NCBI RefSeq assembly: GCF_024753205.1
Contig: NZ_JANUGZ010000005.1
Location: 248,001 to 312,000, forward strand
From: Massilia aurea
GTDB lineage: Bacteria; Pseudomonadota; Gammaproteobacteria; Burkholderiales; Burkholderiaceae_D
Reading direction: 5' to 3'
DNA: 64,000 nucleotides
The position numbers and the translations under genes were made by a program. Each line of letters begins with the position of its first letter. The first letter of the stretch is position 1. The notes beneath the pieces were generated by a model. The model searched no databases. It was not told the DNA's origin and saw nothing but the letters and a program-made list of their open reading frames with translations. Of the stretch, positions 36,915 through 45,947 are shown piece by piece.

Positions 36915-38570
36915 TCAGGCCGCCATCTCGGGCGCCAGATCCCAGACCAGGTAGCAGACGGCCACCGGCATCGCATGCGCGGCGCAGTACTCGATCCAGC
37001 GCTGCTGGTTGTCCTGCAGGCGGTCGCCCGGGCCCTTCACTTCGATCATCGTGTAGCGGTTTTCGTGGGGGAAGAACTGGATCAGGTCGGGAAAGCCGGT
37101 GCGGTTTTCGCGCACGTCGGCCAGGATCCGCTCGCACCACTTGCGCAGGTGCGCGGCCGGGATGCAGTCCAGCGCCAGTTCGACCAGCTCGAGGCTGATG
37201 CCGTCCCAGTGCACGAACGGAGACTGCAGGCCGGCCTTGTCGCGGTAGGTCGCGCGGATGGTGTCGCGGTAGGCGCCGGAATCGAGTTCATCGAAGCAGG
37301 CGGAAAATTCGGCCAGGCGGCGCGCGTGGAAGTCGGCGCTGTACAGGTCGGCCGGCCCGCGATGGAACGGGTGGAAGAAGGCGCCGGGGATGGCGGCAAA
37401 GATGGCGCGCCAGCACAGCAGCCCAAACAGTGTATTGGCCAGCGCGTTTTCGACGTAGAACACGGGCGCATCATCTTGCGCCAGATGGTCGCGCACCGCG
37501 CCCTCAACCCAGCGCTCGCCGTTCGGCGGTGCCAGGCACAGGTCGATGCGCTGCACCTCGGTTTTCGGCAGCCGGCCCAGGCGCGCGTGGCCAAGGCGGC
37601 GCGCCAGGCGCGGCGCGATGCGGGCCAGGTGCTGGCGCTCGGCGTCGTTCTCCGGGGTGGCCTGAGCCTCGGTCAGCAGGGCCCAGGCGTCGTCGAAGCG
37701 CTCGTGTTTTTCGAGCACCCGGATGGCGCGGCCCCGTGCGCCGGGGTAGCGACAGCGGGCATAGGCGGCAAACGCGCCATCCCAGTCTTTCTGCTTTTCG
37801 TAGTGCTGGCCGATCTGGAACACGAGCTTTTCGCGCCGGCTGGCCAGCCAGTCGTTGTCGAACGCATGCTCGGGCAGGTCACGCACGACATCCTCGACCG
37901 CTTCGCCGGCAGCGAAGCGTTCGCGGCACGCGTGCAGCAGGATGTAGTGGTCGATGTCGGCGCGCTGGCGGAAACCGCGCGAGGCCGGCGAGATGTCGAC
38001 CTGCTCGTAGCGGAACAGGCCCAGATCGGACAGCACGAAATCGGTCCAGCCCTGGCGCAGGTTGCCAAAAAAAACCAGGCGCAGGCGATCGCACAGGGGC
38101 TTGACGTGGATGCGCCACGCGACGTCGGGACAGTCGCCATACCAGCCCGAAAAACGGCGAGGGTCGGCGCAGTCGGCCCGCAAGGCTTCGAGCAGGTCGC
38201 CCTTGCGCGCGCTTTTCTGGCGCAGGTGCGGGAAGGCCTCGGCGACTTCGGGCTTGGACAGCAGGTCGAACAGTTCGTCGAGCGAGAGTTCGGGATCGGC
38301 CTCGATCCAGCCGGTGCCGAGCAAGTGGCCGGCCGCCTCGACCGGGCAGCCGATCTCGGCGTAGCGGAGTTTACTGGCGCGAAACAGCGTGCCTTTTCGC
38401 ATGACCATGCGCACGAACAGCGCGCGCGCCGCGTGCGGCAGGGCAGGGAAGGCGGCCAGGAACGCGTGCTCCTGCGCGTCGAGCAGGTCGGCATAGCGTT
38501 CGCCGATCCAGTCGAGAACGCGCTGAAAGTTGTCCAGATAATAAAACTCGTTTTCCAACAACCTGATCAT
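36915..38570 (-). CDS. FAN1-like VRR-NUC nuclease
   Basis: 551 residues from ATG 38570; a GTG two codons upstream is also possible. The C-terminal VRR-NUC domain shows RTGFPDLIQF and YTMIEVKGPGDRLQDNQ (about 495-535), the PD...EVK catalytic signature. The middle is TPR-like helical and the N-terminal part resembles the SAP/wing region of FAN1. FAN1 family nucleases cut near 5' flaps and unhook interstrand crosslinks. The stop is 1 base from the helicase start, and a consensus LexA box lies 12 bases before the ATG. Confidence 0.9.
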   Translation of the reverse strand: MIRLLENEFYYLDNFQRVLDWIGERYADLLDAQEHAFLAAFPALPHAARALFVRMVMRKGTLFRASKLRYAEIGCPVEAAGHLLGTGWIEADPELSLDELFDLLSKPEVAEAFPHLRQKSARKGDLLEALRADCADPRRFSGWYGDCPDVAWRIHVKPLCDRLRLVFFGNLRQGWTDFVLSDLGLFRYEQVDISPASRGFRQRADIDHYILLHACRERFAAGEAVEDVVRDLPEHAFDNDWLASRREKLVFQIGQHYEKQKDWDGAFAAYARCRYPGARGRAIRVLEKHERFDDAWALLTEAQATPENDAERQHLARIAPRLARRLGHARLGRLPKTEVQRIDLCLAPPNGERWVEGAVRDHLAQDDAPVFYVENALANTLFGLLCWRAIFAAIPGAFFHPFHRGPADLYSADFHARRLAEFSACFDELDSGAYRDTIRATYRDKAGLQSPFVHWDGISLELVELALDCIPAAHLRKWCERILADVRENRTGFPDLIQFFPHENRYTMIEVKGPGDRLQDNQQRWIEYCAAHAMPVAVCYLVWDLAPEMAA

Positions 38571-38582
38571 GACCACCCGCGT

Positions 38583-38602
38583 TACTGTTCTTATGTACAG
38601 TA
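38583..38602 (-). promoter_or_regulatory. LexA (SOS) box
   Basis: TACTGTTCTTATGTACAGTA keeps the full CTGT-N8-ACAG core and the flanking TA on both sides. It lies 12 bases upstream of the FAN1-like start, where bound LexA would block initiation. Confidence 0.85.
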
Positions 38603-38657
38603 TAAGCCCGGGCGGACGGGGAATCCAGCAGTTTCGGCGCGATCGTCCCGCGCGGTG

Positions 38658-39401
38658 CTAGCGCGTTGGCCGTGGACGACAGGCGTCGCCGGCGCAGCGA
38701 TCCGGGTTCATCTCGGGGTCGGGCAGGGCGTGGCCATTGGCGTGATAGATGACGGCCGAGATCAGGGCGACATCGCTGTCGGGCGTTTCGGTCACACGCG
38801 CCGGTCCGGCATGCTTTGTTGGCCGCGCAGCCTGGCGCGGTACGTTTGCGCGCGCCTGGAGCGGGGCCGGCACCGGGACCACGGACTTGGCCGCGCTGCG
38901 TTCGGGCGCAGCAGCCGTGCGCGTCGGCTTGACGGGCACTCGCACCCCGTCCGCCGGTCGCAACAGGCGCAGCGGTGGCACCGGCGGCTGCAGGACGTGC
39001 GCCGTGCTGACTGCGGGTGCTGGCGTTGTCACTGGCGCTGCCACTGGCGCCAGTGCCGGCGCAGCGTCGACGATCACGGCCGCCGCCAGCGGCGCAGCAG
39101 GTTCATCGGCCACGATTGCGCGCGCCGCCATCGCCGCGTGCGCCGGCTCGACCCTGTGCGGGCTGTCCTGCCCCGCCGCCAGCCAGGCCAGGGCGCCCGT
39201 CAACCCCAGCGCGACCAGCACGGCGCCGCCATACCAGGCCACCCGCACGCCCGTGCCGCCGGGCGCCGTGCGGCGCGCCGGCTCGCGTTCGAGCCTGGCG
39301 AGAATGCTGTCTTCGTTGCCGCCGTGCCGCGCCGATGACATCAGATCGGGCCGCAGATGCGGTTGCGTGGGGTTCGCTTGATGTTCGTCTGATGAACGCA
39401 C
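38658..39401 (-). CDS. Hypothetical single-pass membrane protein
   Basis: 247 residues. One hydrophobic segment (about 53-76, VAWYGGAVLVALGLTGALAWLA) is followed by a long Ala/Pro/Val-rich, low-complexity region and a short C-terminal part (DSDVALISAVIYHANGH, two Cys). A second start at 39341 (MSSARHGG) is possible. No family is recognised. It is divergent from the TagX-like gene and next to the T6SS locus, where a periplasmic structural role is imaginable but unproven. Confidence 0.6.
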   Translation of the reverse strand: MRSSDEHQANPTQPHLRPDLMSSARHGGNEDSILARLEREPARRTAPGGTGVRVAWYGGAVLVALGLTGALAWLAAGQDSPHRVEPAHAAMAARAIVADEPAAPLAAAVIVDAAPALAPVAAPVTTPAPAVSTAHVLQPPVPPLRLLRPADGVRVPVKPTRTAAAPERSAAKSVVPVPAPLQARANVPRQAARPTKHAGPARVTETPDSDVALISAVIYHANGHALPDPEMNPDRCAGDACRPRPTR

Positions 39402-39461
39402 GGCAGCACTCCTAAGATGGGGTTTTTCCAGTTCCGATTAGAAACAATCCTGGAGGTACCG

Positions 39462-40301
39462 ATGCTGATCTTTATCGCGCTTCTGTACGTTTGTGGCGCA
39501 TCCGGCCTGATCTGGCTGGCCGTGTTCCCGACGGGTCGCGCATTGGCAACACGCGGCATCGGTCGCCTGCGCGCGCTGGTGCGGCATGCCGGCGCCTGGG
39601 GGCACGCGGGCGGGCGGGCGCTGGGCGCCGCGCGCGATGCGGCCGCGCTCACACTGCGCGAGCGCCTGCTGCGCTTCCTGCGCCGGCATCGGGTCGTGTT
39701 CGCCATTGTCGCGCCGGTGATCCTGATCCCGTCGCTGCTGGCGCTGGCGCTGAGCAATCCCGCCATGCTGCCCGTGTACCAGGGCAGCGCCGCCATGCCG
39801 GATGAACAGGTGGCGGCGCTGCTGGCCGGCGAACAACTGGCGCCCCCGGTGGCGCTGCCGCCCGACGTGTTTACGACCGCCGAAGTCGAACTGATACGGC
39901 CGATGCTCGTGGGCGCGAGCCGCAACTGGGGCTTGCTGCACCCCGACTTCAGCGCGCGCCTGCTATTGGCCTTCAAGATCATGAAGGAGCAGCACGGCTA
40001 CGAGATGGCGCTGCTCGAAGGCTACCGCAGCCCGGCGCGCCAGGATGCGCTGGCGGCCAGTGGCAGCAACGTCACCAATGCGCGCGCGTTCCAGAGCTGG
40101 CACCAGTACGGCCTGGCGGGCGACTGCGCGTTCCTGCGCGACGGCAAGCTGGTGATTTCCGAAAAAGATCCGTGGGCGATGCGCGGCTACCAGGCCTACG
40201 GACAGGTTGCCGAGTCGCTCGGTCTGACCTGGGGCGGGCGCTGGAAGATGATGGATTTTGGCCACACCGAGCTGCGCCTGCGCGGGGTGATGCGGCGCTG
40301 A
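39462..40301 (+). CDS. M15-family metallopeptidase, TagX-like
   Basis: 279 residues from an ATG with an ideal ribosome site (GGAGGTACCG); a longer upstream frame exists but lacks one. Two membrane segments (2-22 and 78-98) are followed by a periplasmic M15 peptidase domain with zinc ligands H214 and D221 (SWHQYGLAGD) and H268 (DFGH). TagX of Acinetobacter, a peptidoglycan endopeptidase of this family, opens the wall for T6SS assembly. Position directly before tssM supports that role here. Confidence 0.85.
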   Translation: MLIFIALLYVCGASGLIWLAVFPTGRALATRGIGRLRALVRHAGAWGHAGGRALGAARDAAALTLRERLLRFLRRHRVVFAIVAPVILIPSLLALALSNPAMLPVYQGSAAMPDEQVAALLAGEQLAPPVALPPDVFTTAEVELIRPMLVGASRNWGLLHPDFSARLLLAFKIMKEQHGYEMALLEGYRSPARQDALAASGSNVTNARAFQSWHQYGLAGDCAFLRDGKLVISEKDPWAMRGYQAYGQVAESLGLTWGGRWKMMDFGHTELRLRGVMRR

Positions 40302-40419
40302 GGCGGCGAGCACCGGCGTTGCACCAAGTCCACCGTGTTGCGCCCGCTCAAGCGGCGGCAGCCATGCGCGTGCGAGCATTTCCTGTGAGACTCTTTTTTC
40401 AACGGACCTGGGCCCCGCC

Positions 40420-43400
40420 ATGGCGCGATTCTGGAATTTCCTGACCAGCAGCCGCATGCTGATCCTGATCGGTGTGGTCGCCGTCGCGGCGCTGCTGGTG
40501 CTTGGCGCGGTGGCGCTGGACATCGCCATCGTCTGGGCCGCCATCGTGGGCCTGGCCTTGCTTGGCTGCTGGGGCGCCGGCTGGATGATCCGGCGCGCCT
40601 GGCGCGCGCGCGAGGGCGCCCGGCTGGCGTCTGCCATCGCCGAGGGCGAGGGCGGTGGTCACGCCACGGACGATGGGATGGACGACAACGGCAAGGGCGA
40701 CGTCGCCGTGCTGCGCAAGAATCTGCTCGATGCGGTCAGCACCATCAAGACGTCCAAGCTGGGCCTGACGCGTGGCGCCGCGGCGCTGTACGAACTGCCG
40801 TGGTATATGGTCATCGGCAACCCGGCGGCGGGCAAGAGCAGTGCCATCGTCCGCTCGGGACTGACGTTTCCGATCCCCGGCAACAAGGCCGTGCAGGGCG
40901 TGGGCGGCACCCGCAATTGCGACTGGTTCTTCACCACCGACGGCATCCTGCTCGACACGGCCGGGCGCTACTCGGTGCAGGAAGACGACCGCGACGAGTG
41001 GTTCGGCTTTCTCGATCTGCTGCGCCGCCATCGCCACCGCGCGCCGGTCAACGGCATCCTGATCGCCGTCAGTGTGGCCGAACTGATGGCTGGCCCGGCC
41101 ACGGCATCGCACGAGCTGGCCAAGAACCTGCGCACCCGCATGCAGGAGCTGACCGAGCGCCTGGGCGTGCATCCGCCCGTGTATGTCGTGTTCACGAAGG
41201 TCGATCTGGTGGCGGGCTTCGTGGACTTTTTCCATGGCAGCGAACAGGCCGAGCGCGAGCGCATCTGGGGCGCCACGCTGCGCTACAACCGCCGCAGCTC
41301 GCCGCAGGACGTGCTGGCCTTTTTCGACGATGAGTTCGAGGCGCTCGTCGATGGCCTGAAAGAGATGAGCCTGGCCGGCATGGGCGCCAACCGCAGCACC
41401 CTGATGCGCCCCGGCGTGTTCACGTTCCCCCTTGAATTTGCGGCGATCAGGACGCCGCTGCGCGCCTTTCTGGCCACGCTGTTCGACGAGAATACCTACC
41501 AGTTCAAGCCCGTGTTTCGCGGCTTTTACTTCACCAGCGCGCTGCAGGAAGGCAGCGTGCAAGACCTGTCGAGCCAGCGCGTGGCCAGCCGCTTCGACCT
41601 GGCGCTGGGCAATCGTGAAGGCGCGGTGGCCGAGCCGGCAGCCGGGCAGTCGGGCTACTTTTTGCTGGACCTGTTTCGCAAGGTGATCTTCGCCGACCGC
41701 GACCTGGTCAGGCGCTACACGCATCCGGCGGCGGCGCGCTGGAAGCTGGGTGTGTTCTTCGCGGCCACGATCCTGCTGGGCTGCGCGATGGGCGGCTGGT
41801 CCTGGGCCTACATGGGCAACCGCCAGCTGGTGGCCAATGTGCAGGCCGACCTCGACAAAGTGACCCGGCTGCAGGCCGGCCGCATCGACCTGCAGTCGCG
41901 GCTCGAAGCGCTCGATATCCTGCAGGACCGCATCGAGCTGCTCGATGGCTACAGCCAGGACAAGCCGTGGGCGCTGGGCTTCGGCCTGTACCAGGGCGGG
42001 CAGCTGTCGCGCAAGTTGCGCGACGAATACTTCGCCGGCGTGCGCGCGGTGATGGTCGAACCGGTGACGGGCGCGCTCGAGACCATGCTGACCGAAGTGA
42101 ACAACAATGCGGCCAGCCTGGATCCGGCGCGCCAGGCGGCCACGCCGGCGGCCCGGCCCGGCCAGCCGTACCAGGACGCGTCGCCTACCAGCGTCGGCGA
42201 CGCCTACAACGCGCTCAAGACCTACCTGATGCTGGGCGATAAAACGCACGCCGAGCCGGGACACCTGAACGACCAGCTCACGCGCTACTGGCGCGGCTGG
42301 CTCGAATCCCACCGCGGCGCGATGCCGCGCGAGCAGATGATCCGCAGCGCCGAACGCCTGCTCAGCTTCCACCTGGCCAATATCGATGACCCGGCCTGGC
42401 CGCAGATGACGCTCAAGCTGGGCCTGCTCGACACCACCCGCGAGCACCTGCGCCGCGTGGTGCGCGGCACGCCGGCGCGCGAGCGCGTGTACGCCGACAT
42501 CCGCACGCGCGCCGCCACGCGCTTCCCGGCGGTGACGGTGGCGCGCATCGTCGGCGAACAGGACAGCGCCCTGGTGGCCGGCAGCCATGCGGTCAGCGGC
42601 GCGTTCACGCGCGCGGCGTGGGACAAGTTCGTGCTGGGCGCGATCCGCGAAGCGTCGAACCGCGAACTCAATACCGTCGACTGGGTGCTCAAGACCACGG
42701 CGCGCGACGACCTGACGCTCGAGGGTAGCCCGGAGCAGATCCAGAAGGCCCTGATCGACCTGTACAAGGCCGACTATGCACGCGAATGGGTCAAGTTCGT
42801 GCAGGGCGTGGCGATCACCGACCTGCGCGGCTTTGACGCCAGCGTACAGGCAATGAATCGCCTGGGCGACCCGCAGACGTCGCCCATCGCCCGGCTGCTG
42901 CGCACGATCCATGAAGAGACCGCGTGGGACAATCCGGGCGGGTTGCGCCAGCCCGCGAGCAAGACCGAACGCGGCGTCGCCGAGTGGATCAAGCAGAAGA
43001 TCCTGCGCCGGGCGCCGTCCGATGCACGCACGCTGGCCGATGCCATCGATCCCGCCGAGTTGACCGGCGGGCCGCAAAGCGCGGGCCCGATCGGCCGCGA
43101 ATTTGCCGGCGTGGCGCGCCTCGTCGGTGCCAGGGAGAAGGAGGCGTCCTTGATGACGGGTTACCTCGACGCGCTGTCGCGCCTGCGCACGCGCTTGAAT
43201 ACGCTGAAGAACCAGGGCGACCCGGGGCCGGGCGCCAAGCAGTTCATGCAGCAGACGCTCGAAGGGACCGGCTCGGAACTGGCCGAGGCGCTGCGCTACG
43301 TCGACGAGCAGATGCTCACCGGGATGAGCGAAAGCCAGAAAAGCGCGCTGCGGCCACTGCTCGTGCGGCCGCTGACGCAGACCTTCGCCATGATCGTGCT

Positions 43401-44181
43401 GCCGTCCGAGGCCGAGATCAACAAGACCTGGCAGGCGCAGGTCGTCGAGCCGTTCACGCGCACGCTGGCGGCCAAGTATCCGTTCGCGCAAGGCGCCAGC
43501 ATCGAGGCCACGCCAGGCGAGATCGGCCAGGTGTTCGGGCCCGACGGCGCAGTGGCCAAGTTCGTGGGCACGGCCATGGGCCCGCTCGTGGTGCGGCGCG
43601 GCGACGTGCTGGCCGCGCGCACCTGGGCCGACATCGGCATCTCGCTCGCGCCGCAGGCGGTGGCCGCATTCCCGGCCTGGATCGCGCCGCTGTCGAACAA
43701 CGGCGTGGCGGCCGGCACGGCGGCGCAGACCGTGTTCCAGGTGCTGCCGCTCACGGCGCCCGGCACGCTCGAATACACACTGGAGATCGATGGCCAGCAA
43801 CTCCGTTACCGCAACACCCCGGCCAGCTGGAGCAATATGGTGCATCCGGGGCCGCAGGGCGTATCGGGTGCGCGCGTGTCGGCCGTGACGTTCGACGGCC
43901 GCACCGTGGAACTGTTCAACCAGCCCGGCCAGTTCGGCCTGCAGCGCCTGTTCGAATCGGCGCAGCGCACGAAGAAGGACGGCGGCGTGTTCGAGCTGCG
44001 CTGGAGCAGTAACAATGTGACGGTGGCGGTGGACCTGAAGATCGTCAGCAGTCCGCAAGCGGGTGGGGGCGGGGGTGGGCAGGCGCAGGGCCAGGGTTTT
44101 CGTGGCATGCGTCTGCCGCCGGCGATCGTTGGCCGCTTCGATGCGGCGACGCCCGCACTGGCCAGCACGGGAGGCCAGTGA
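40420..44181 (+). CDS. tssM: Type VI secretion membrane-complex protein TssM (IcmF)
   Basis: 1253 residues. Two N-terminal membrane segments (about 8-28 and 33-52) precede a cytoplasmic NTPase-like domain with Walker A GNPAAGKSS (from residue 133) and a DTAGRY switch motif. A third membrane segment near 445-465 precedes the large periplasmic part with IcmF-related domains. TssM forms the trans-envelope ring with TssL and TssJ. The stop overlaps the tagF start (TGATG). Length is normal for the family. Confidence 0.96.
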   Translation: MARFWNFLTSSRMLILIGVVAVAALLVLGAVALDIAIVWAAIVGLALLGCWGAGWMIRRAWRAREGARLASAIAEGEGGGHATDDGMDDNGKGDVAVLRKNLLDAVSTIKTSKLGLTRGAAALYELPWYMVIGNPAAGKSSAIVRSGLTFPIPGNKAVQGVGGTRNCDWFFTTDGILLDTAGRYSVQEDDRDEWFGFLDLLRRHRHRAPVNGILIAVSVAELMAGPATASHELAKNLRTRMQELTERLGVHPPVYVVFTKVDLVAGFVDFFHGSEQAERERIWGATLRYNRRSSPQDVLAFFDDEFEALVDGLKEMSLAGMGANRSTLMRPGVFTFPLEFAAIRTPLRAFLATLFDENTYQFKPVFRGFYFTSALQEGSVQDLSSQRVASRFDLALGNREGAVAEPAAGQSGYFLLDLFRKVIFADRDLVRRYTHPAAARWKLGVFFAATILLGCAMGGWSWAYMGNRQLVANVQADLDKVTRLQAGRIDLQSRLEALDILQDRIELLDGYSQDKPWALGFGLYQGGQLSRKLRDEYFAGVRAVMVEPVTGALETMLTEVNNNAASLDPARQAATPAARPGQPYQDASPTSVGDAYNALKTYLMLGDKTHAEPGHLNDQLTRYWRGWLESHRGAMPREQMIRSAERLLSFHLANIDDPAWPQMTLKLGLLDTTREHLRRVVRGTPARERVYADIRTRAATRFPAVTVARIVGEQDSALVAGSHAVSGAFTRAAWDKFVLGAIREASNRELNTVDWVLKTTARDDLTLEGSPEQIQKALIDLYKADYAREWVKFVQGVAITDLRGFDASVQAMNRLGDPQTSPIARLLRTIHEETAWDNPGGLRQPASKTERGVAEWIKQKILRRAPSDARTLADAIDPAELTGGPQSAGPIGREFAGVARLVGAREKEASLMTGYLDALSRLRTRLNTLKNQGDPGPGAKQFMQQTLEGTGSELAEALRYVDEQMLTGMSESQKSALRPLLVRPLTQTFAMIVLPSEAEINKTWQAQVVEPFTRTLAAKYPFAQGASIEATPGEIGQVFGPDGAVAKFVGTAMGPLVVRRGDVLAARTWADIGISLAPQAVAAFPAWIAPLSNNGVAAGTAAQTVFQVLPLTAPGTLEYTLEIDGQQLRYRNTPASWSNMVHPGPQGVSGARVSAVTFDGRTVELFNQPGQFGLQRLFESAQRTKKDGGVFELRWSSNNVTVAVDLKIVSSPQAGGGGGGQAQGQGFRGMRLPPAIVGRFDAATPALASTGGQ

Positions 44182-45128
44182 TGCGCGCCGACCGGATCGG
44201 TTACTTCGGCAAGCTGCCTGCGCGCGCCGACTTCGTCAAGCTGGCGCACGAACCGGCCACGATCGGCATGCTCGACGCCTGGCTGGCGCAGGTGATGACT
44301 TTGCTGCCGTCCGATGCGCGCTGGCGCGTGCACTACGACGCCATGGCGCCGGTGAGCTTCGCCCTCGTCGGCCCGGCGCGCCACCACGCGGTGGCCGGGC
44401 ATCTGCTGGCCAGCCGCGACCAGTCCGGGCGGCGCTTTCCGTTTCTGGCCACGCGCACGCTGATGGTGGCCGATCCGGCCGCGTTCGTGGCGCACTGTCC
44501 CGTCGCTTTTGCCCCGCTGTGGACGTTTTTGCAGGAGATCTGTCCGAACGTGCTGGCAGATGCCGATCCCACGGCGTCGTTGCAGGCGATCGCCGACAGC
44601 GCGATTGGCCTGGGGGATGTTGGCGCCTGCACGGCCTGGATCGATGCCGGCACGGTGGGTTCGCTCGACGCGCTGCTGGACGACTGTGGTGTCGCGCGAC
44701 TCGTGCTGGCGCTTGGCCTCTTGCTGCAGCCCGTGATGCGCAGCCCGCCCCGTACGCTCGACAAGAGTCTCGTGCTGCCGCTGCCGGCCGACCCGGCGGC
44801 GCGCTATCCGGTGGCGGCGTTCTGGCTCGGGCTGATCGCGCCATTCCTGCGGCGCGCCGGGTTCGACCTGGCGCTGTTCATCACGCACCAGGACGCGCGG
44901 CCGGTGCTGGTAGTGGGCTTTTGCGCCGCGCTGGCCGACACGCTGCGCGCGATGATCGATCCGCTGGTGGGCGCCGACCTGCAGGTACGCCTGCAGCACA
45001 CGGCCTGGATCGACGAGCAGCTGCAGCTCGAGCCCGACGTGCGCGCGCTGGCCAGCCAGCTGGCCCAGCCCGATCTGCCGCTGGCGCTGGCGCGCACGCT
45101 GTTCATGACAACCTTCATCGGAGCCTGA
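44181..45128 (+). CDS. tagF: T6SS accessory protein TagF
   Basis: 315 residues from an ATG sharing a base with the tssM stop; a GTG one codon earlier is possible. The opening GYFGKLPARADFVK is the TagF signature (GKLPxxGDFV). TagF proteins repress T6SS post-translationally by binding Fha. No Fha or PppA/PpkA genes are in this cluster, so its partner is elsewhere or it works differently here. No membrane segments. Confidence 0.9.
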   Translation: MRADRIGYFGKLPARADFVKLAHEPATIGMLDAWLAQVMTLLPSDARWRVHYDAMAPVSFALVGPARHHAVAGHLLASRDQSGRRFPFLATRTLMVADPAAFVAHCPVAFAPLWTFLQEICPNVLADADPTASLQAIADSAIGLGDVGACTAWIDAGTVGSLDALLDDCGVARLVLALGLLLQPVMRSPPRTLDKSLVLPLPADPAARYPVAAFWLGLIAPFLRRAGFDLALFITHQDARPVLVVGFCAALADTLRAMIDPLVGADLQVRLQHTAWIDEQLQLEPDVRALASQLAQPDLPLALARTLFMTTFIGA

Positions 45129-45129
45129 C

Positions 45130-45912
45130 GTGATACTTCGCACACTGATCGTCATGCTGTGCCTGACGGGCCTGCAGCAGGGCGCAGCCAAGGCCCAGAC
45201 CCAGGTCCAGGCCCAGACCGACGCACCGGTGCTGGTGACCGGCACCGTGGCAGACGAGGCGACCAGGGCGGCGCTGCTCGAACGCCTGCGCGGCGTCTAC
45301 GGCGCCGCGCGCGTGGTGGACCAGCTAGCGGTCGGCACCGTGTCGACGCCCGCCAACTGGAACACGTATGTCGGCCGGTTGATCGGTCCCAACCTGCGCC
45401 TGGTGAAAGGCGGCCAGTTGCACATCGACGGCAACAGCGTCAGCCTGCGCGGCGATGTGGCCAGCGAGGAGCAGCGTCAGAAGATCGCAGGCGACATCGC
45501 GGCGAGTCTGAATCCCACCTACACGGTCAACAACGGCTTGCGGGTGCAGGTGTCGCAGCAGGTGGTGCTCGATGTGGCGCTGGCCGACCGCATCATCGAA
45601 TTCGAATCGGGCAAGGCGACGCTCACGCCTACCGGCATCGCCGTGCTGGACGGGATGACCGTCGCGCTGCGCAAGATCAAGGGCGTCAAGGTCGGCGTCA
45701 TTGGTCACACCGACAACGCCGGTTCGCGCGCCGGCAACCTGTCACTGAGCCAGGCGCGTGCCGAAGCGGTCAAGGCGTATGTGGTGGCCCAGGGCATTGC
45801 GGCCGACTCGATCGCGGTATCGGGCGAGGGGCCCGACCGGCCGGTGGCGGACAACCGCACGCCGGAAGGGAAGGCGCGCAACCGGCGCATCGAGTTCAAG
45901 GTACTCCAGTAA
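45130..45912 (+). CDS. OmpA-family, peptidoglycan-binding protein of the T6SS locus
   Basis: 260 residues with a GTG start 1 base after tagF. A signal peptide (to about 22, LTGLQQGAAKAQ) leads to a BON-like region (about 30-140) and a C-terminal OmpA domain (about 150-258), with GHTDNAGSRAGNLSLSQARA and NRRIEFK as the peptidoglycan-binding core. The TssL in this cluster has no peptidoglycan-binding extension, so this separate protein probably anchors the membrane complex to the wall. Confidence 0.88.
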   Translation: MILRTLIVMLCLTGLQQGAAKAQTQVQAQTDAPVLVTGTVADEATRAALLERLRGVYGAARVVDQLAVGTVSTPANWNTYVGRLIGPNLRLVKGGQLHIDGNSVSLRGDVASEEQRQKIAGDIAASLNPTYTVNNGLRVQVSQQVVLDVALADRIIEFESGKATLTPTGIAVLDGMTVALRKIKGVKVGVIGHTDNAGSRAGNLSLSQARAEAVKAYVVAQGIAADSIAVSGEGPDRPVADNRTPEGKARNRRIEFKVLQ

Positions 45913-45915
45913 AGC

Positions 45916-45937
45916 GCCCCGGCCTCCCGGCCGGGGC
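45916..45937. terminator. Hairpin between convergent ompA-like and tssL genes
   Basis: Perfect 9-base arms GCCCCGGCC and GGCCGGGGC with a 4-base loop in the 35-base gap between two converging genes; no T-run. It probably limits read-through in both directions. Confidence 0.6.
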
Positions 45938-45947
45938 CGTCGGCGCC

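Noticed and set aside
39417..39461. 15-residue N-terminal extension of the TagX-like peptidase
   Set aside because: The GGAGG ribosome site lies just before the ATG at 39462, and the membrane segment starts there.
40399..44058. 1219-residue open frame on the minus strand
   Set aside because: Antisense to tssM, with His/Arg/Gln-rich composition typical of a mirror frame.
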